From Phallusia fumigata (lineage: Eukaryota > Chordata > Ascidiacea > Phlebobranchia > Ascidiidae): DNA of 64,000 nucleotides. A program made the translations under genes and the position numbers. Position 1 is the first letter of the stretch, and the number at the start of each line of letters is the position of its first letter. Where the stretch lies: assembly GCA_008931825.1 (NCBI GenBank), contig QXVZ01008373.1, positions 1 through 64,000 of the forward strand. Direction: 5' to 3'. Shown in pieces: positions 11,766 to 23,253 of the stretch. The notes under the pieces were generated by a model, which made no database searches, was not told the origin of the DNA, and saw only the letters and a program-made list of their open reading frames with translations.

Positions 11766-14700
11766 TCAAAAGTATCTTTTGCTGCATCTTCCGCCTCGTC
11801 GGCAATATCCAACCTTGCATTTGCAAGTTTGGCATGTAGGACGAAAACTACAGAACCAGTAACTGAAACAGGTACATTCAAAGCCGCATTGCGCTGAATA
11901 AATCATGTTTGGTCCACATTCTGCGTGAAAAACACCTTGATAATCAGCGAGCAAAACCTATTTGGGAACTATTGGGGCAACTTGTAAGTTACAAAGTTTT
12001 ACGCAGGCATCGAATAGTCTGTGTAGACTCACGTGGAACTGTTGGAACACATTTGTTGTTTGCATTCCGGCAGTATCCTTTTTTGCAAAGGCATCCATTC
12101 AAACAAACTGCAGGGCAGATTTTTGGTGGGATTGGTGAAAGTGACGTACAACTTGTACAATCGCTTTGGCAACTTCCCGGTGGGTAATATACTTCATTAC
12201 TTCCGCATGCTGCAGAGAATAGGAAGTTTTACATTATCACAGCCTGAAAAAATCTGAAAATTAATTTTTTTTGGCCAAAGCTTTATGCTTTTAAACGGTC
12301 CTATTCCATGTTTAAATGGTCTTATTTTAATCCACCTTGAATTCTGAAATCTTGAATGTAATTCAGGGAACATACTCGAGTCCAAGCCCTAGGAGATAAA
12401 TTTCAAATTGCTTTGAAAGCTCCAGTTTTCGAATCAATTTCAAAAACTTCCACCTATTGAGGTATTTTTGATAGTACTTCTATCCTATTTGAATCTTGGT
12501 GAGGATTGTCTATGTGTCGTGCAACCACTTTTGCAAGTTCCCGACGGAAAATATCGTTCGTTGCTTCGGTATATTGTAATGCGAAGCTTTACATTATTGG
12601 GGCAAGAGGCGTCTAAAGATGAATTTGTTTTCACCAAAGCTTGGCTCCTTATTTCATGGCTATAAAATAATCTCTTTATACTAACTTGCCTCCAGATAGC
12701 TTCACTTCAATACAAGGAACATAAACAAAGTACCGCCTTAAATATTTTCAATGTACTTTGGCGCCACAAAGAAATAGCTGGATGTAATTCGAGTTACTTA
12801 AGAATAAATTGACATAGATCGATCCCCCACCCAAAAGGACTGTACTCAGGTTATTGGCAAAAAAGGCGCTGGATTACCTAATAAGTCGGGAGAGTAACAT
12901 GACTAGATCCAGTCTATATTGATTTCCGAAGACGTGACTTGAAGCTTAAATTAAAGGTTTTGCGTAAACTTGGTTTGAGTCATTTTGCGAAAAGACTGTC
13001 TGTCTTCATTCAAGCAATTGTCAAGATGTAACATCCTTGACTTATGATCCACCTAGTATTCCACTTGTTAAACTGGTAGGTTTCATACTCACCCGGTACA
13101 GTTGGTACACATGTGTTGTTTTCGTCCCGGCAGTATCCCGCTTTACAAAGACATCCATTTGAACAAACCGCAGGACAGATTACTGGTGGAGGTTGTGTAA
13201 GCTGTGCACAAGTAGTACAACCGCTTAGACACTTTTCAGGGGAAACATATTCTTCGTTACTTCCACAAACTGCAAAGAATAAAAAGTCAAATTTTCCCTA
13301 AAGAACTGATTGGTTTCACCCATACTTCGCTGAATTTTGGTCTATTTATAAACGATAGTTTTGTTGTCCTGGATTAATCTCATGCCCCTGCAATTGCAGT
13401 TCTGTATCAATTTCTGAAGACGTGATTGAAAACCTATTAAAGCACTGCCTCGATAGTTTTGGTTAAATCAAAGGTAATGGGTAACTTGGCATGACTTATT
13501 TTGCGAATGGACTGTCTGCTTCATTCAAGCGATTGTCAGCATGTAACATACTTGACTTATGATCCACCTAGTATTCCACTTGTTAAACTGTTAGGTTTTA
13601 TACTCACCCGGTACAGTTGGTACACATGTGTTGTTTTCGTCCCGGCAGTATCCCGCTTTACAAAGACATCCATTGGAACAAACCGCAGGACAGATCACTG
13701 GTGGAGGCTGTGTAAGCTGTGCACAAGTGGTACAACCGCTTAGACACTTTTCAGGGGAAACATATTCTTCGTTTCTCCCACAAACTGCAAAGAATAAAAA
13801 GTCAAAATTTCCCTAAAGAACTGATTGGTTTCACCCATACTTTGCTGAATTTTGGTTTATTTATAAACGATAGTTTTGTTGTCCCAGGTTAATCTCATGC
13901 CCCTACAATTGCAGTTTTGTATCAATTCCCGAAGACATGATTTGAAACCTATTAAAGCACTGTCTTGATAGTTTTGGTTAAATCGAAGGCAGTGGGTAAA
14001 CTTGGCACGACTTATTTTGCGAATGGGCTGTCTGTCTTCATTCAAGCGATTGTCAGGAGAAAACATAATTGTCTTGTGATCGAGCTATTATTACGCCAGT
14101 TGGAGTAAGTGGATGAAACCAATATCAATTCTTTTGGCCTACAAAAACTTTGACCGTTGGGTAAAATTAAGGACCCTGATCTAGAATCGTAGCTCGAACT
14201 AAGTCTTTTCTTATGGGTTGTATTGAAGTAAAGAAACCTCCTTTTGCAACAAATGTTTTTTTAATTCAAGTTGAACAATCAAGACAACCCGGTGGAAGAG
14301 ACGTGAACCGAAGTTACTCAGGTGCTCTATCGCCAATCGAAAAACTAAAAAAATGTCCATTAGAAATCCACGTCTTACTTGGTGGTGGTTCTTGCGAAGG
14401 TGAAGGTGATGGTTCGATTGGGACGCATTGTTTTAAATTGTCACGGCAATGCCCGGGCATGCAGCGACACCCAGGGGTACAAACAAGTGGGCATAATTCA
14501 ACACTACCAGTCGCTATATCGCTACAGGAAGAATCACATGGAGCACAGGGAGACTGGTACAGTTCGTTCTGCGGGCAAACTACAAAAAAGCAGGTAAAAG
14601 AAAGATTAAGTTTTGTATCAACAATATCAAAGATTTATTCCGATATTTTCTGCCTAATGTGATTTCGTTGGTTCTGTGACTTAATTCGATTTGGTCTTAT

Positions 14701-17153
14701 TGTGCAAAACGATCGTTTGGGTTATAGTCGACGGCAAGATACTTTCGCAGCAACTAATCCAACTATGTAGTCACAAATAAAAAATCCTGTCTTTTCCTAC
14801 ATATTGGTTTCAAAGTTTTTATCCGCCACCTAAACCTCGGCTTCGAAAGTTATTGCGATTCCAATCGGCAACATTATAACGGACCTAACAACGTTTGTTT
14901 TGCTTAAGGATAATAAAATGTGCAAACTATGAATAGCTTTTCTGTTTTTTAAGGATAACAACAGTTTTGATTTTTAAAAATGTTTTTACCAGGGGCAATG
15001 GAAACACATGTGTTGGTTTCGTCCCGGCAATATCCGGGTTTACAAAGACATCCAGTCGAACAAACGGCAGGACAAATTATTGGTGGAGGTTGTCTGAGTG
15101 ACGTACAACTTGTACAGCCGCTTTCGCAACTATCAGGCGGAAAATATTCTTCGTTGCTTCCACAAACTGCCAAGAATATGAACAGTTTTGCTTACACAAA
15201 GGAACTTTTAAACCAACAATGAATATTTGTTGCTCGTTTTTTCAGGTGAACTAAATTGCATTATCAGGTAAACTAAAATATCTACATTCAAAATCGATTT
15301 TTAAAGGATAATCAGACAATATAGGGAACAAATTTTGACTTTACTCAAGTTAATGTTAAGAATATTTTGACTACATCCAAGGCTGTGAAAAAGACGACAA
15401 ACCTGCCTCTGGTCATTGCCAGAAGAAGACTCAAAATCGAGTCGAGTCAATGCAACAAAGAAAACTGCTTCGACTTGAGTTAATCATAAAAAAGGTTCTT
15501 GAGTTGAGTTTATTACCAGTAAGTAACATGACTTACGGCTGGGGTATGGGGTATAAAAAAAGACTTAACCTAACTTGAACCTTTTAGTATCTCGAAATTT
15601 ACTTCTACCTGGTGTTGGTTCGGGAGCAGGGGTAAAAACAGGAGTCGTAGTAATGGTTGGGATAGGCACACAACGTTTCAGGCTGTCCCGACAATATCCT
15701 CCCTTGCAACGGCAACCTGGAAGGCATACCAGTGGACACCGATGGGTGTTGCCCGATGCTATTTCGCTGCATGATCGGTCACATTGAGCGCAGGAAAATC
15801 GAAAAATCTCGTTCCGTGGACAAATTCCAAAAGTCAGACCTTGACCTTAAACAGAAACGCAGTTACTGGATTAGTAGACAAAATAGTTTTGGGGAGGACT
15901 GGACATCCATTTATACCGTTTGTGCACAGTGGTGGCTCAGAAAAAAAACTCCAGGCAGTGATGATACAGCAGTACACCCGGCATTAAATCCCACCCTAAT
16001 CCAGTTGGGCTTTGTTGTACACAAGGATAAAGTTAAACTGTACATAATGATGTGATTTTTGTTTTCTTTAGAGCAACAACGTTTTAGTTTTCCTAAACTG
16101 TTTTTACCTGGGACTAGTGACACACATCTGTTGTTCTCGTCTCTACAATATCCGGGTTTACAAAGGCATCCATCCAAACAGACTGCAAGGCAGACATTTG
16201 GTAGTTGTCTGAGTGACGCACAACTTGTACAAGCACTTTCACAACTTCCGGGCGGGTAAAACACTTCGTTACTTCCACAACCTAAAACAGATCAACACTT
16301 AAATTTTTTTTAGTCTTGACTACTCACAATTAATGTTGGGTAAACAGGGCAAGACGTATGCTGGATACAATTTAAAACGTATGCCCTTTTTCAATGTCTT
16401 ACACTTAGATCATCTCTTTAATTATTTTTTGCACAATGAATTTCTCCTTAGTTTTTCTTACGCTTAGGGCGTTTACGGCTAGAAACCAACATAAAATTAA
16501 AAGAAAAAACTGGCCCGAGGCCAAAAATACTGGATTAAACAAAAGAAATAGTTCAAACGTGCCTCGTTTGTTTGTTGGCCTGGATAGCTAAAGCGGGCAT
16601 GACCGTAATTTACTCGATTAAATTTATACGCGACGAGTGTATAAAACCATTGTTCCAGCAAATTTGCAGATTTGCTGTTACTAAAAGCTTCCTATATACA
16701 CATTTAGATGTCGAATTTAGACAAATCAAAATAGATTAGTAGCTTTTTAAGGTTTGCTAGTTATAGTTTAAAAAATTGAAACCCACAAAATCATCTATTT
16801 TTAGCATATATATATGATTCATTCGTATTTCCGAATTTATCATTAGTAGTAGAGTATTTTCGAGTTTCGCCTTACTTGCCGTGACATCTATTTTATGCCA
16901 TTAAACAGTTTTTTTCTCATCCCAATCCCGAGATCCCATGCTAAGTGAAAACCTGAGCCTAAATAGCCTATTTGCGTCGTGAAATATATTTCTTGCTGTA
17001 GCAAACTTGGTTCTATTACATAGAAGGTTCTGTTGTTTTGATATTCAGACACATAACTTTTAGTCCCTACAAAAAAGAAACCAATATCTTCCTACCTGCG
17101 TTCACACATATCAGCACAGAGGCCAAAGCAGCCACACAGCATAGAACTTTCAT
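11766..17153 (-). CDS. Secreted protein with eight TIL (trypsin-inhibitor-like) domains
   Basis: Nine exons: 17153-17096, 16281-16108, 15839-15609, 15166-14990, 14579-14379, 13784-13608, 13269-13093, 12209-12033 and 11920-11766, giving 508 residues. The first exon is a signal peptide (MKVLCCVAALASVLICVNA). Each later exon is one ten-cysteine TIL domain and every intron is phase 1, so exons can be added or lost without a frame change. Two domain types are seen. Type A starts CGSNE (exons 2, 4, 6, 7, 8). Type B (exons 3 and 5) starts CPRNE or CPQNE and ends in a Pro/Thr- or Pro/Ser-rich linker. The last domain is divergent and ends the protein. TIL domains occur in serine-protease inhibitors and in mucin or von Willebrand-type proteins; inhibition or an extracellular structural role is inferred. 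Exon 3 uses an acceptor at 15840-15841 that adds LTFG before the domain. Confidence 0.9.
12516..12569 (-). pseudogene. Truncated type-A TIL exon relic
   Basis: On the minus strand this stretch resembles the first third of the type-A exons (GGAAGCAACGAAGAATATTT is close to GAAGCAACGAACGATATTTT here). The rest of the domain is missing. It lies in the intron between the exons at 13093 and 12209 and shows that the gene once had another domain there or received a partial duplication. Confidence 0.6.
12960..14070. repeat. 515-bp tandem duplication carrying a TIL exon
   Basis: The block around exon 13093-13269 is repeated 515 bp later around exon 13608-13784, with exons and introns almost identical. 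A third partial unit (about 13975-14060) repeats only the intron portion containing ATTCAAGCGATTGTCAG. Near identity of intron as well as exon points to a recent event. Confidence 0.85.
16282..17095 (-). other. First intron of the TIL gene (814 bp)
   Basis: The donor is GTAGGA after the signal-peptide exon and the acceptor TTTTAG precedes exon 2. I see no extra exon, RNA or transposon end in it. Confidence 0.6.
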
Positions 17154-17529
17154 ATCGCAACCGCGTGTAGAGTAGTAACTGCTAAATGACCGTTACAGTA
17201 CTGATTTAACAATATAGATACTTCTAATCTATAGCCCCAAGCGATTTACAAACATTTTCTAAAACGTGCTTTAACCAAATGTCAACTTTAACGCTGATTG
17301 TTTTTAACTTCAGTATATATTTTGCGACACCAGTATGCGTTGTTTGTGTTGCACAGAATTGCGCTCCAATTAGTAACCTGAGACCGTAATTCTGCTGTTT
17401 TTTTTTCAGGATCCATCTCATTTTTTTTCCAACATCGTTTTAAACGACTCGTTTAAGAATCTTGAAAGTTTTGTGTTCCCCCTAAATTCAGGGGAAGTGC
17501 CAACAGTTTGTCTGTATTTTTTTCACGAG

Positions 17530-17595
17530 GTTTGAACCCGGGACGATCCCGAGAACGAATCCCGATCAGGTTTTTTAGGTCTGTATATGGGTCGA
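17530..17595. repeat. Short dispersed repeat, second copy at 20287-20353
   Basis: Both copies share CGATCCCGAGAACGAATCCC-like sequence and then GTCTGTATATGGGTCGAG. The first copy is preceded by GGTTTGAACCC, which on the other strand resembles a tRNA-type B box, so a SINE origin is possible. Confidence 0.6.
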
Positions 17596-18062
17596 GCTTG
17601 GCTCCAAAAGCCCGCGACTACCCTGTACAATGTCCAAAATGATTTGAAATTGAACACACAAACAAGGTACAAACGTTCCAAAAACATCAAAAAACCTTCC
17701 ACGCTACACAACCAATTTGTACCTGACGATTGTTTTATTAGCTTCATTACGTTTTATGGTTAAACACTCAACACCACAATTTGGACATAAGCAACTATAC
17801 TAGTTATTTACAAGACAATTCGAAAAATCAGATTGTTGAAAAGCTCCTTTTGTCTTCAGCACTCCTGTGCAGTTTAACCTAAAACAAAATCATATTTGAT
17901 CAAAAGTTGCTTTTCGCATTCTAGTTTCAACCCTGGACTATGTTTTTTCTACTTTGAAAACAAGAAATTTGAAAACTTTCATATTTTTGTCAAATAGGAA
18001 ACAAGCCAACTTAAACTTTTTTAAGACATTTTAGTAAACCTTAATCATAAATTTACTCCCTA

Positions 18063-19008
18063 CTATGGTGGTGGTTCTTGAGAAGGTTGTGGGTCTTGAA
18101 CAGTGAAATAGTCGTCGATTAGAACACATTGATCTGAGTCGTCACGGCAATATCCTGGTATGCACCGACACCCAGGAGTGCACATAAGGGGACAAACTAG
18201 GAGTTTTCCTAACGCTACTTCGCTACAGGTCGATTCGCACTTTGCGCAGAGAGTCTGGTAAAGTTCGTTCTCTTGGCAAGCTGCAAAACAGCAAGTAAAA
18301 ACAGGTAACATCAATATGGCCTAGGTTGAGTTATTTGTTGCAAACTAGTTTGTTTTTGTTGAGTCTGTGTGTCAAAATGACTTGACTCAGGGGTTAAGAA
18401 AATGTTACATTTGCTTAATGGAGTCATCTAGCAAAACAAACTGACAGGATTTGGGTCGACAGAAAAACTGGTGACAAACATTGTTTTGTAAAAAATTCCA
18501 TTGAACCAGCTTAACAGACTGGTTCGAATCGTATTTACAGCAACATCTTGTCCTCTGAGGGTTGTGGTTCTAATTCTTTCTTGGTCAATTGTGTTTCTTA
18601 TGGCAAAAAGGTGAGTTACATTGGAATGTATAACTGTACCCTTTTTTGCAGACAGAAAAAAATAGTTTTCGAGAAAACGCTTCAACGCAAAACGCCGCTG
18701 GCAAAACGTCGCCGATGAAAATCAGCAAATGGTCCATAAAAACAAGGTTGGTAGTAAATAAGGAAAGTTAGATTATTGAACTATAAGCAAAAAGTTGTTT
18801 TAAATTGAGCGAAATCTAGGGTTTTTGTGAAGCACCAATTTTTTGCAAAAAAACACTTTCATTTCACATAACTTTACAAAAAAAACATTTAAATGTAATT
18901 TACAGTTTTAGAGCACAACACAGCTTCAGTAAAACTAACTATATCGTCTTACCTGCGTTCACACATAGTAGCACGGACGCCAAAATAGCTACTGCATACG
19001 ACCTTCAT
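18063..19008 (-). pseudogene. One-domain TIL paralogue with a frame-shifted signal-peptide exon
   Basis: Two exons mirror the neighbouring TIL gene. The exon at 18280-18063 is an intact type-B domain (ENELYQTLCAKC ... CRCIPGYCRDD) ending in a Pro/Gln-rich tail and a stop. The exon at 19008-18953 is a clear copy of the signal-peptide exon at 17153-17096 but is 56 instead of 58 bases long, so its ATG leads into the wrong frame. Both splice sites remain good. Either the gene is newly dead or two bases are missing from the assembly. TATA-like TTTATATC lies about 60 bp upstream on the minus strand. Confidence 0.75.
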
Positions 19009-20389
19009 ATTGCACTCACGTGTGGAGTTGTAATTGCCAAAGGAACGCAACTGCGTTGTTCCGACGATATAAACACAAAAAACGTAAAAGGGGTTTCGAT
19101 TAGGCCAGTATTTGCCGATACAAGGAACTCTTGATAGATACTTGCGAATATATTATGGTTTTAAAGATCTGCTGCTGGATATCTTTACACGAAATCGATC
19201 GTAACCGCAACAATAAGACGTAAACTTTATAGCTCGGGGCGTACCTTTTGCGTTACCAAGGAGTTTCCAGCTTGAAAGGCTTTTGTCAAAAACATGTTTG
19301 CATGACTTCAGGGATTTTTTTGTGAGTCAGAAACCTGATGAGGTTTTTCAGCTATTTTAGCAAAGTTCAATATTATTAAACTAGCAATTTGGTTCATACC
19401 TACGTCACTCAAAATAGGTCTTTTTGCGAGGTTTTCTTGTTCAAATAAAGACCGATTTTGTTCAAATAAACTTTTAAATCAACCTGTTTTAGTAGTTCTG
19501 TTTTTGGAATTAACAACTAAGATCGATTTTATCAAATAGTATAAAAGTAATAAAAAAACCTCAAAAAAACAATTTGTATTATGCAGGTTGAACCAAAAGT
19601 ATGGTGGACAGTAAATGAACGTGTATTTTAAGATTACATATTCAAGTTAAATTTACCACCGGTGTTACATCACACAAATAAGATCACATTTTGACAGTAA
19701 TTTCCACTTGTATATTGATGACACCCCAAAACTATAAGCGTGGCTTACTGCGGTTACCATGTGGTTTCGGAAAATCCACGTGGCAAAGCCAACAAGCCAA
19801 ACTTAGCAATTCATGATTGCTGTGCAACTCTAAGCCTCAATTCTGTCGGAATGCCCTATCAACAAACAAACATTCGGAAAAGTGAGTAAACTCGTGTTGG
19901 GACTTTTCCATTGGGTTACACTTTTCTTCAATAAAGGTATGCAGTATGTTTAGGGTTCTTCTTTTGGTTTTTATTTTTAGTCTTTATTCGATTATACGCA
20001 AAGCTTACTCGTTTAAAGTAGCCTTGCTTTTACGCCTTGTGAGTACAGCTGCCACATGTTCATTAGCATCTTTATGATACGACAGACAAGTTGTGTGGTA
20101 GTTGCGACAATTGTTTGTTAAAACTAACAGAAGATGTAGAGCTTGATAGCCTAGTTAGGATAGTAACCAAAAAACCTCAAACATCTTGGTTGCTGCAGGT
20201 TTTTTTGACACCAAGAAACTGACCAAATTCACTTCGAAGTAGATATTATACAGTACTTGACACACATGTATTTTGTTCAACCATGCAGGTACGATCCCAA
20301 GAACGAATTCCGATCAGGTTTTTATTTTTATGTCTGTATATGGGTCGAGGTCCTCAAACGATTCGACCAAGCGCTCGCCACGCATGTAG
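19009..20389. other. Intergenic stretch upstream of the TIL paralogue
   Basis: No gene is seen. The motif GGGACTTTTCC at 19899-19909 resembles the kB-like motifs found further right, within sequence loosely similar to the promoter modules. A 67-bp dispersed repeat copy lies at 20287-20353. Confidence 0.5.
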
Positions 20390-20532
20390 TCCCATTACGA
20401 TATTTCCTGGTATGCACCGACCCCCAGCGGTGCGTACAGAGGGCAAAGATGGACGTTACCCGTCGCTGTTTCGTTACAAGACGAATCGCATGGAATGCAG
20501 GGAATAAAATCGAAGTTACTTCCTCAAACTAC
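20390..20532 (-). pseudogene. Decayed type-B TIL exon
   Basis: The minus strand aligns with the type-B TIL exons (short matches such as CCATGCGATTCGTCTTGTAACG, and GGTGCATACCAGGAAATATCG), but the reading frame is not maintained and several domain cysteines are gone. It is a third, oldest member of the TIL cluster. Confidence 0.7.
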
Positions 20533-21090
20533 AAAGAACAGAAACATACACCATTTGACTCAAGTTATTTTTCTCAGAAAATTCAGGCTAGATTAAGCTC
20601 TCTAGAGAAAAGGCCTAATTAATTTACTCCAAGCAACTAGAGTCGAGAGAGTGTGGAAGACTCTTGACTCGAGTCACGTTTCAAAAAGGCTGATCCCTGC
20701 CAGAGCATAACATGACTTATGCTCAGGTTGTTTGCAACAGGAGTTAAACTGATAGGTTTTATACCTCCTGTTTCGATTATAACCACGAAATCGTAAAAAT
20801 TAGTGGTATTTTTTCGTACATGACCAATTGTCGCAACACAAAGTGTCTGGCTTCATAGTTTTATACATTAGTAAACTAAAATCACTTCTGGGTGGTTTTG
20901 AAGCAACAAAATTTACGTCAGACAGTTAACCTTTCATCGCAGCAACCTATTTTAGGATACGTCATCTTGTGACCAGTGCTAAACGACAGGTTTAATGCAA
21001 CTTTGCTTCTGCGGTTATGGTTGACTGATAGTAACCTCATGCCAAAATCAGAGACCCACATACCACCAAAACACGGGAAACTGATGTCTT

Positions 21091-21460
21091 GCAGGTGGTA
21101 CTTACCCAAGGTCTAAAAACTGCGCAAATTTGTCGTGATGAAATGACCGAATTAAAGTAACCTAGCGCCGTCGACCAATCAAAAATCAACACAACAACAA
21201 AAGTTGGGGTAATGTGCTGGTGGGACTTTCCCGTTTGCCTGCAAAAAAAGTCAGCGCAAATAGAAAATCCAAAATGTAGGGTGTATCGAACTTTTTGCGG
21301 GGCAATGTTGGGTTAAATGGCCTGTCTATGGCTAGCTTATGTCACAGACAGGATGGAAACCAACGCAGCACCGAAATAAGCGAAACTGTTTTTTCGCTGG
21401 TGGTACTTTCCCTTTGGTCTGTAGAAAAAAAGGCATCGCAAACGATATTTTTGCAGAATA
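21091..21460 (+). promoter_or_regulatory. Three-module upstream region with kB-like motifs
   Basis: Three related modules occur before the gene at 21563, centred on GGTACTTACCC (21097), GGGACTTTCCC (21222-21232) and GGTACTTTCCC (21402). Modules two and three are followed by TTTGCCTGCAAAAAAA or TTTGGTCTGTAGAAAAAA and GCGCAAA- or TCGCAAA-type words, and share the preceding CTGGTGG. Only the middle one is a textbook Rel/NF-kB site (GGGACTTTCC). A CCAAT word (GACCAATCA) lies near 21173. Function is inferred from motif and position. Confidence 0.55.
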
Positions 21461-21562
21461 AAGGAGGCATGTAGTTGCTGAATTTATGGTTAAACTTGTC
21501 GTTTAGGTTTGTTGTTATACCTACATCTTACGTATTTTGTTGTTATACCAGCATCTTATACT

Positions 21563-22153
21563 ATGAAGTTGTTTGTAGCTGCATTCTGTCTCTGTTTGTT
21601 CATTGGAAATTCACATGCAGGTAGTTGTAGTTTATGCTTTGTGTTTGAAATGTGGGCAAAACGACTTTAAAAAACGTAGATACTTAAAACATGAGTTGTT
21701 GTTACTTCATTAATGCATTTTTTAAAAACCCTCACAGTAGGAACTTGACATTTTAACGTTTTCAATGCAGATAAAACATCAATGATATCATCAGTGGCGG
21801 TGTATGTAACATCAGGCTGTGCGCCAGATTGTGCTTATTGCACAGCGAAGTGTGGGTATGGGATTTACTCAGGGTAAGTTGGCAGTTTATCTACTTGTAA
21901 ACCATACTAAATGTGCCGTTGTGCACAACGCTGACCAGTCAAAAAATGTGAGAAAAGTAACACAACTTCACCCAAGCGATACATGATCCCTGTTAAAAAA
22001 CTAATAATGAACTTTTATTGTTTCAGGGAAAAGGGCGAGTGTGCATCATGTGCTGTTACCTGTGCCTCCTGTGGTGTGATGTATTATGGTTTTCCTCTAT
22101 TTGGCGCAGGAATGTGGGCATGTAATACAGTATACAAGTTGGTTGAGGAATAG
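21563..22153 (+). CDS. Small secreted cysteine-rich protein A
   Basis: Three exons: 21563-21620, 21771-21873 and 22027-22153, giving 95 residues. Exon 1 is a signal peptide (MKLFVAAFCLCLFIGNSHA). The mature part carries the spacing C-x3-C-x2-C-x3-C-x11-C-x2-C-x3-C-x2-C plus a ninth cysteine near the end, then a hydrophobic YGFPLFGAGMW segment and tail VYKLVEE. Intron phases are 1 and 2. AATAAA lies at 22341. No known family is recognised. It is one of three tandem relatives (25161 and 26597). A secreted defence or signalling peptide is a guess from size, cysteines and upstream kB-like motif. Confidence 0.85.
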
Positions 22154-23059
22154 ATGCCACAGAGTACAACATACATAACATACAGTGCTTATCATGTAAT
22201 AATGTGTACTTATTACGAACCCCTTGTACGTGTAAACATTCTTTGTCACAAATACAAGCATTGTCAAAAAAATGTCTGCTACCAAGGGTTGCAGCCGCAT
22301 TTGTGTTTGATTCAGGTCATAATGAACACTTGTAGAAATAAATAAAATGTGAAATTACTAGCTGAGCAGTCCCCACGAGCAGAGAAGCAGATATTAATGT
22401 GCACCTACTGTTTTACAGCCATTCTCCAAGTGTGAACATGATCATCGGTCTAAGTTAATGACTTGCAACAGTTTTTAACCATTTTTTTGTTCACATTAAT
22501 TCGGCCAATACGGAGAAAATATTTATACCAGGCATTCTTTATTTTCGAATTATCGCCACAACGCTTCAATCCTAATCAAGATTTGAGAAATGCGGACACA
22601 AGACCTAAAATTGCATTCAATGCGGTTGCAAACTAAATGAATCAAACTCAGTTTAAAGTCAGATTGGATGTACAAACAAAAAAGGAAATCAGTTTTATTT
22701 CCATGAGGAATGATCGTGGAAAACGGGGCTGCAGCACTTAACATTCTACAGTTTTTAACATGTTTAATGCATCTTTCACACTCGCTCCAGTCTATGCAAC
22801 ACGTATAAAACACATTAAACACATAACTAATGCTAAATATAATGCTTTTTGACAACATGAAATGCATTTTATTTTCCATAAGCCTGCATATGGTACATTT
22901 TATTTTTTGCTGTATGATGTTTGAGTTCGTTGTGAGCAAGTGTGGTAAAATCACATGGAGCAGAGGCGAGACGATAATGTGACTTCTCAATGTGTCGTAA
23001 CAAGTCAAAGTAACCTCACACCGTCAACCAATCAAAAACCAACACGACTCCAAAATCCT
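22154..23059. other. 3' flank and duplicated spacer
   Basis: No gene is seen. The first part is the 3' flank of protein A. From about 22430 it matches the flank of protein B (25980 onward). The minus-strand open frame 22550-23008 has no domain or signal peptide and falls in repeated DNA. Confidence 0.5.
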
Positions 23060-23250
23060 GCGTTTAGAATAAAACGACCCGAAGTAACCAGATAAACAAC
23101 CAATCAGAGTCAAACACACCTGGAAACTTGTGTCTTGTTGGTGGGACTTTCCCGTCTGTCCGCAGAAAAAGGCAACATCTAGGACTTGCGAGCAAAATTG
23201 GTTGTGTAAAGGCTTAGACGACAAAATAAACTGCTAGTGAGCTTGTTAGA
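23060..23250 (+). promoter_or_regulatory. Orphan copy of the upstream module of protein C
   Basis: Nearly identical to 26262-26450 (shared GATAAACAACCAATCAGAGT-type sequence, GGGACTTTCCC at 23143-23153, then GTCTGTCCGCAGAAAAAGGC), but no signal-peptide exon follows it. It is the upstream part of a duplicate whose gene has gone or never arrived. Confidence 0.6.
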
Positions 23251-23253
23251 AAT

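Larger units (their letters stand above)
20880..23250 (+). repeat. Segmental duplication, left copy (partner 24520-26460)
   Basis: Promoter, gene and 3' flank at 20880-22640 correspond in order to 24520-26100. The segment at 23060-23250 corresponds to 26262-26450. Shared landmarks include TGATCATCGGTCTAAGTTA versus TGATCCTCGGTCTAAGTTA, and CCAGGCATTCTTTATT. The right copy continues into a third gene (26597); the left copy does not. Confidence 0.85.

Noticed and set aside
13501-15222. Plus-strand open frames of 60-149 codons
   Set aside because: Each is antisense to a minus-strand TIL exon, where alternating cysteine codons leave the opposite frame open.
22550-23008. 152-codon minus-strand open frame
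   Set aside because: It falls in the duplicated 3' flank of protein A, with no domain and no counterpart kept open in the other copy.
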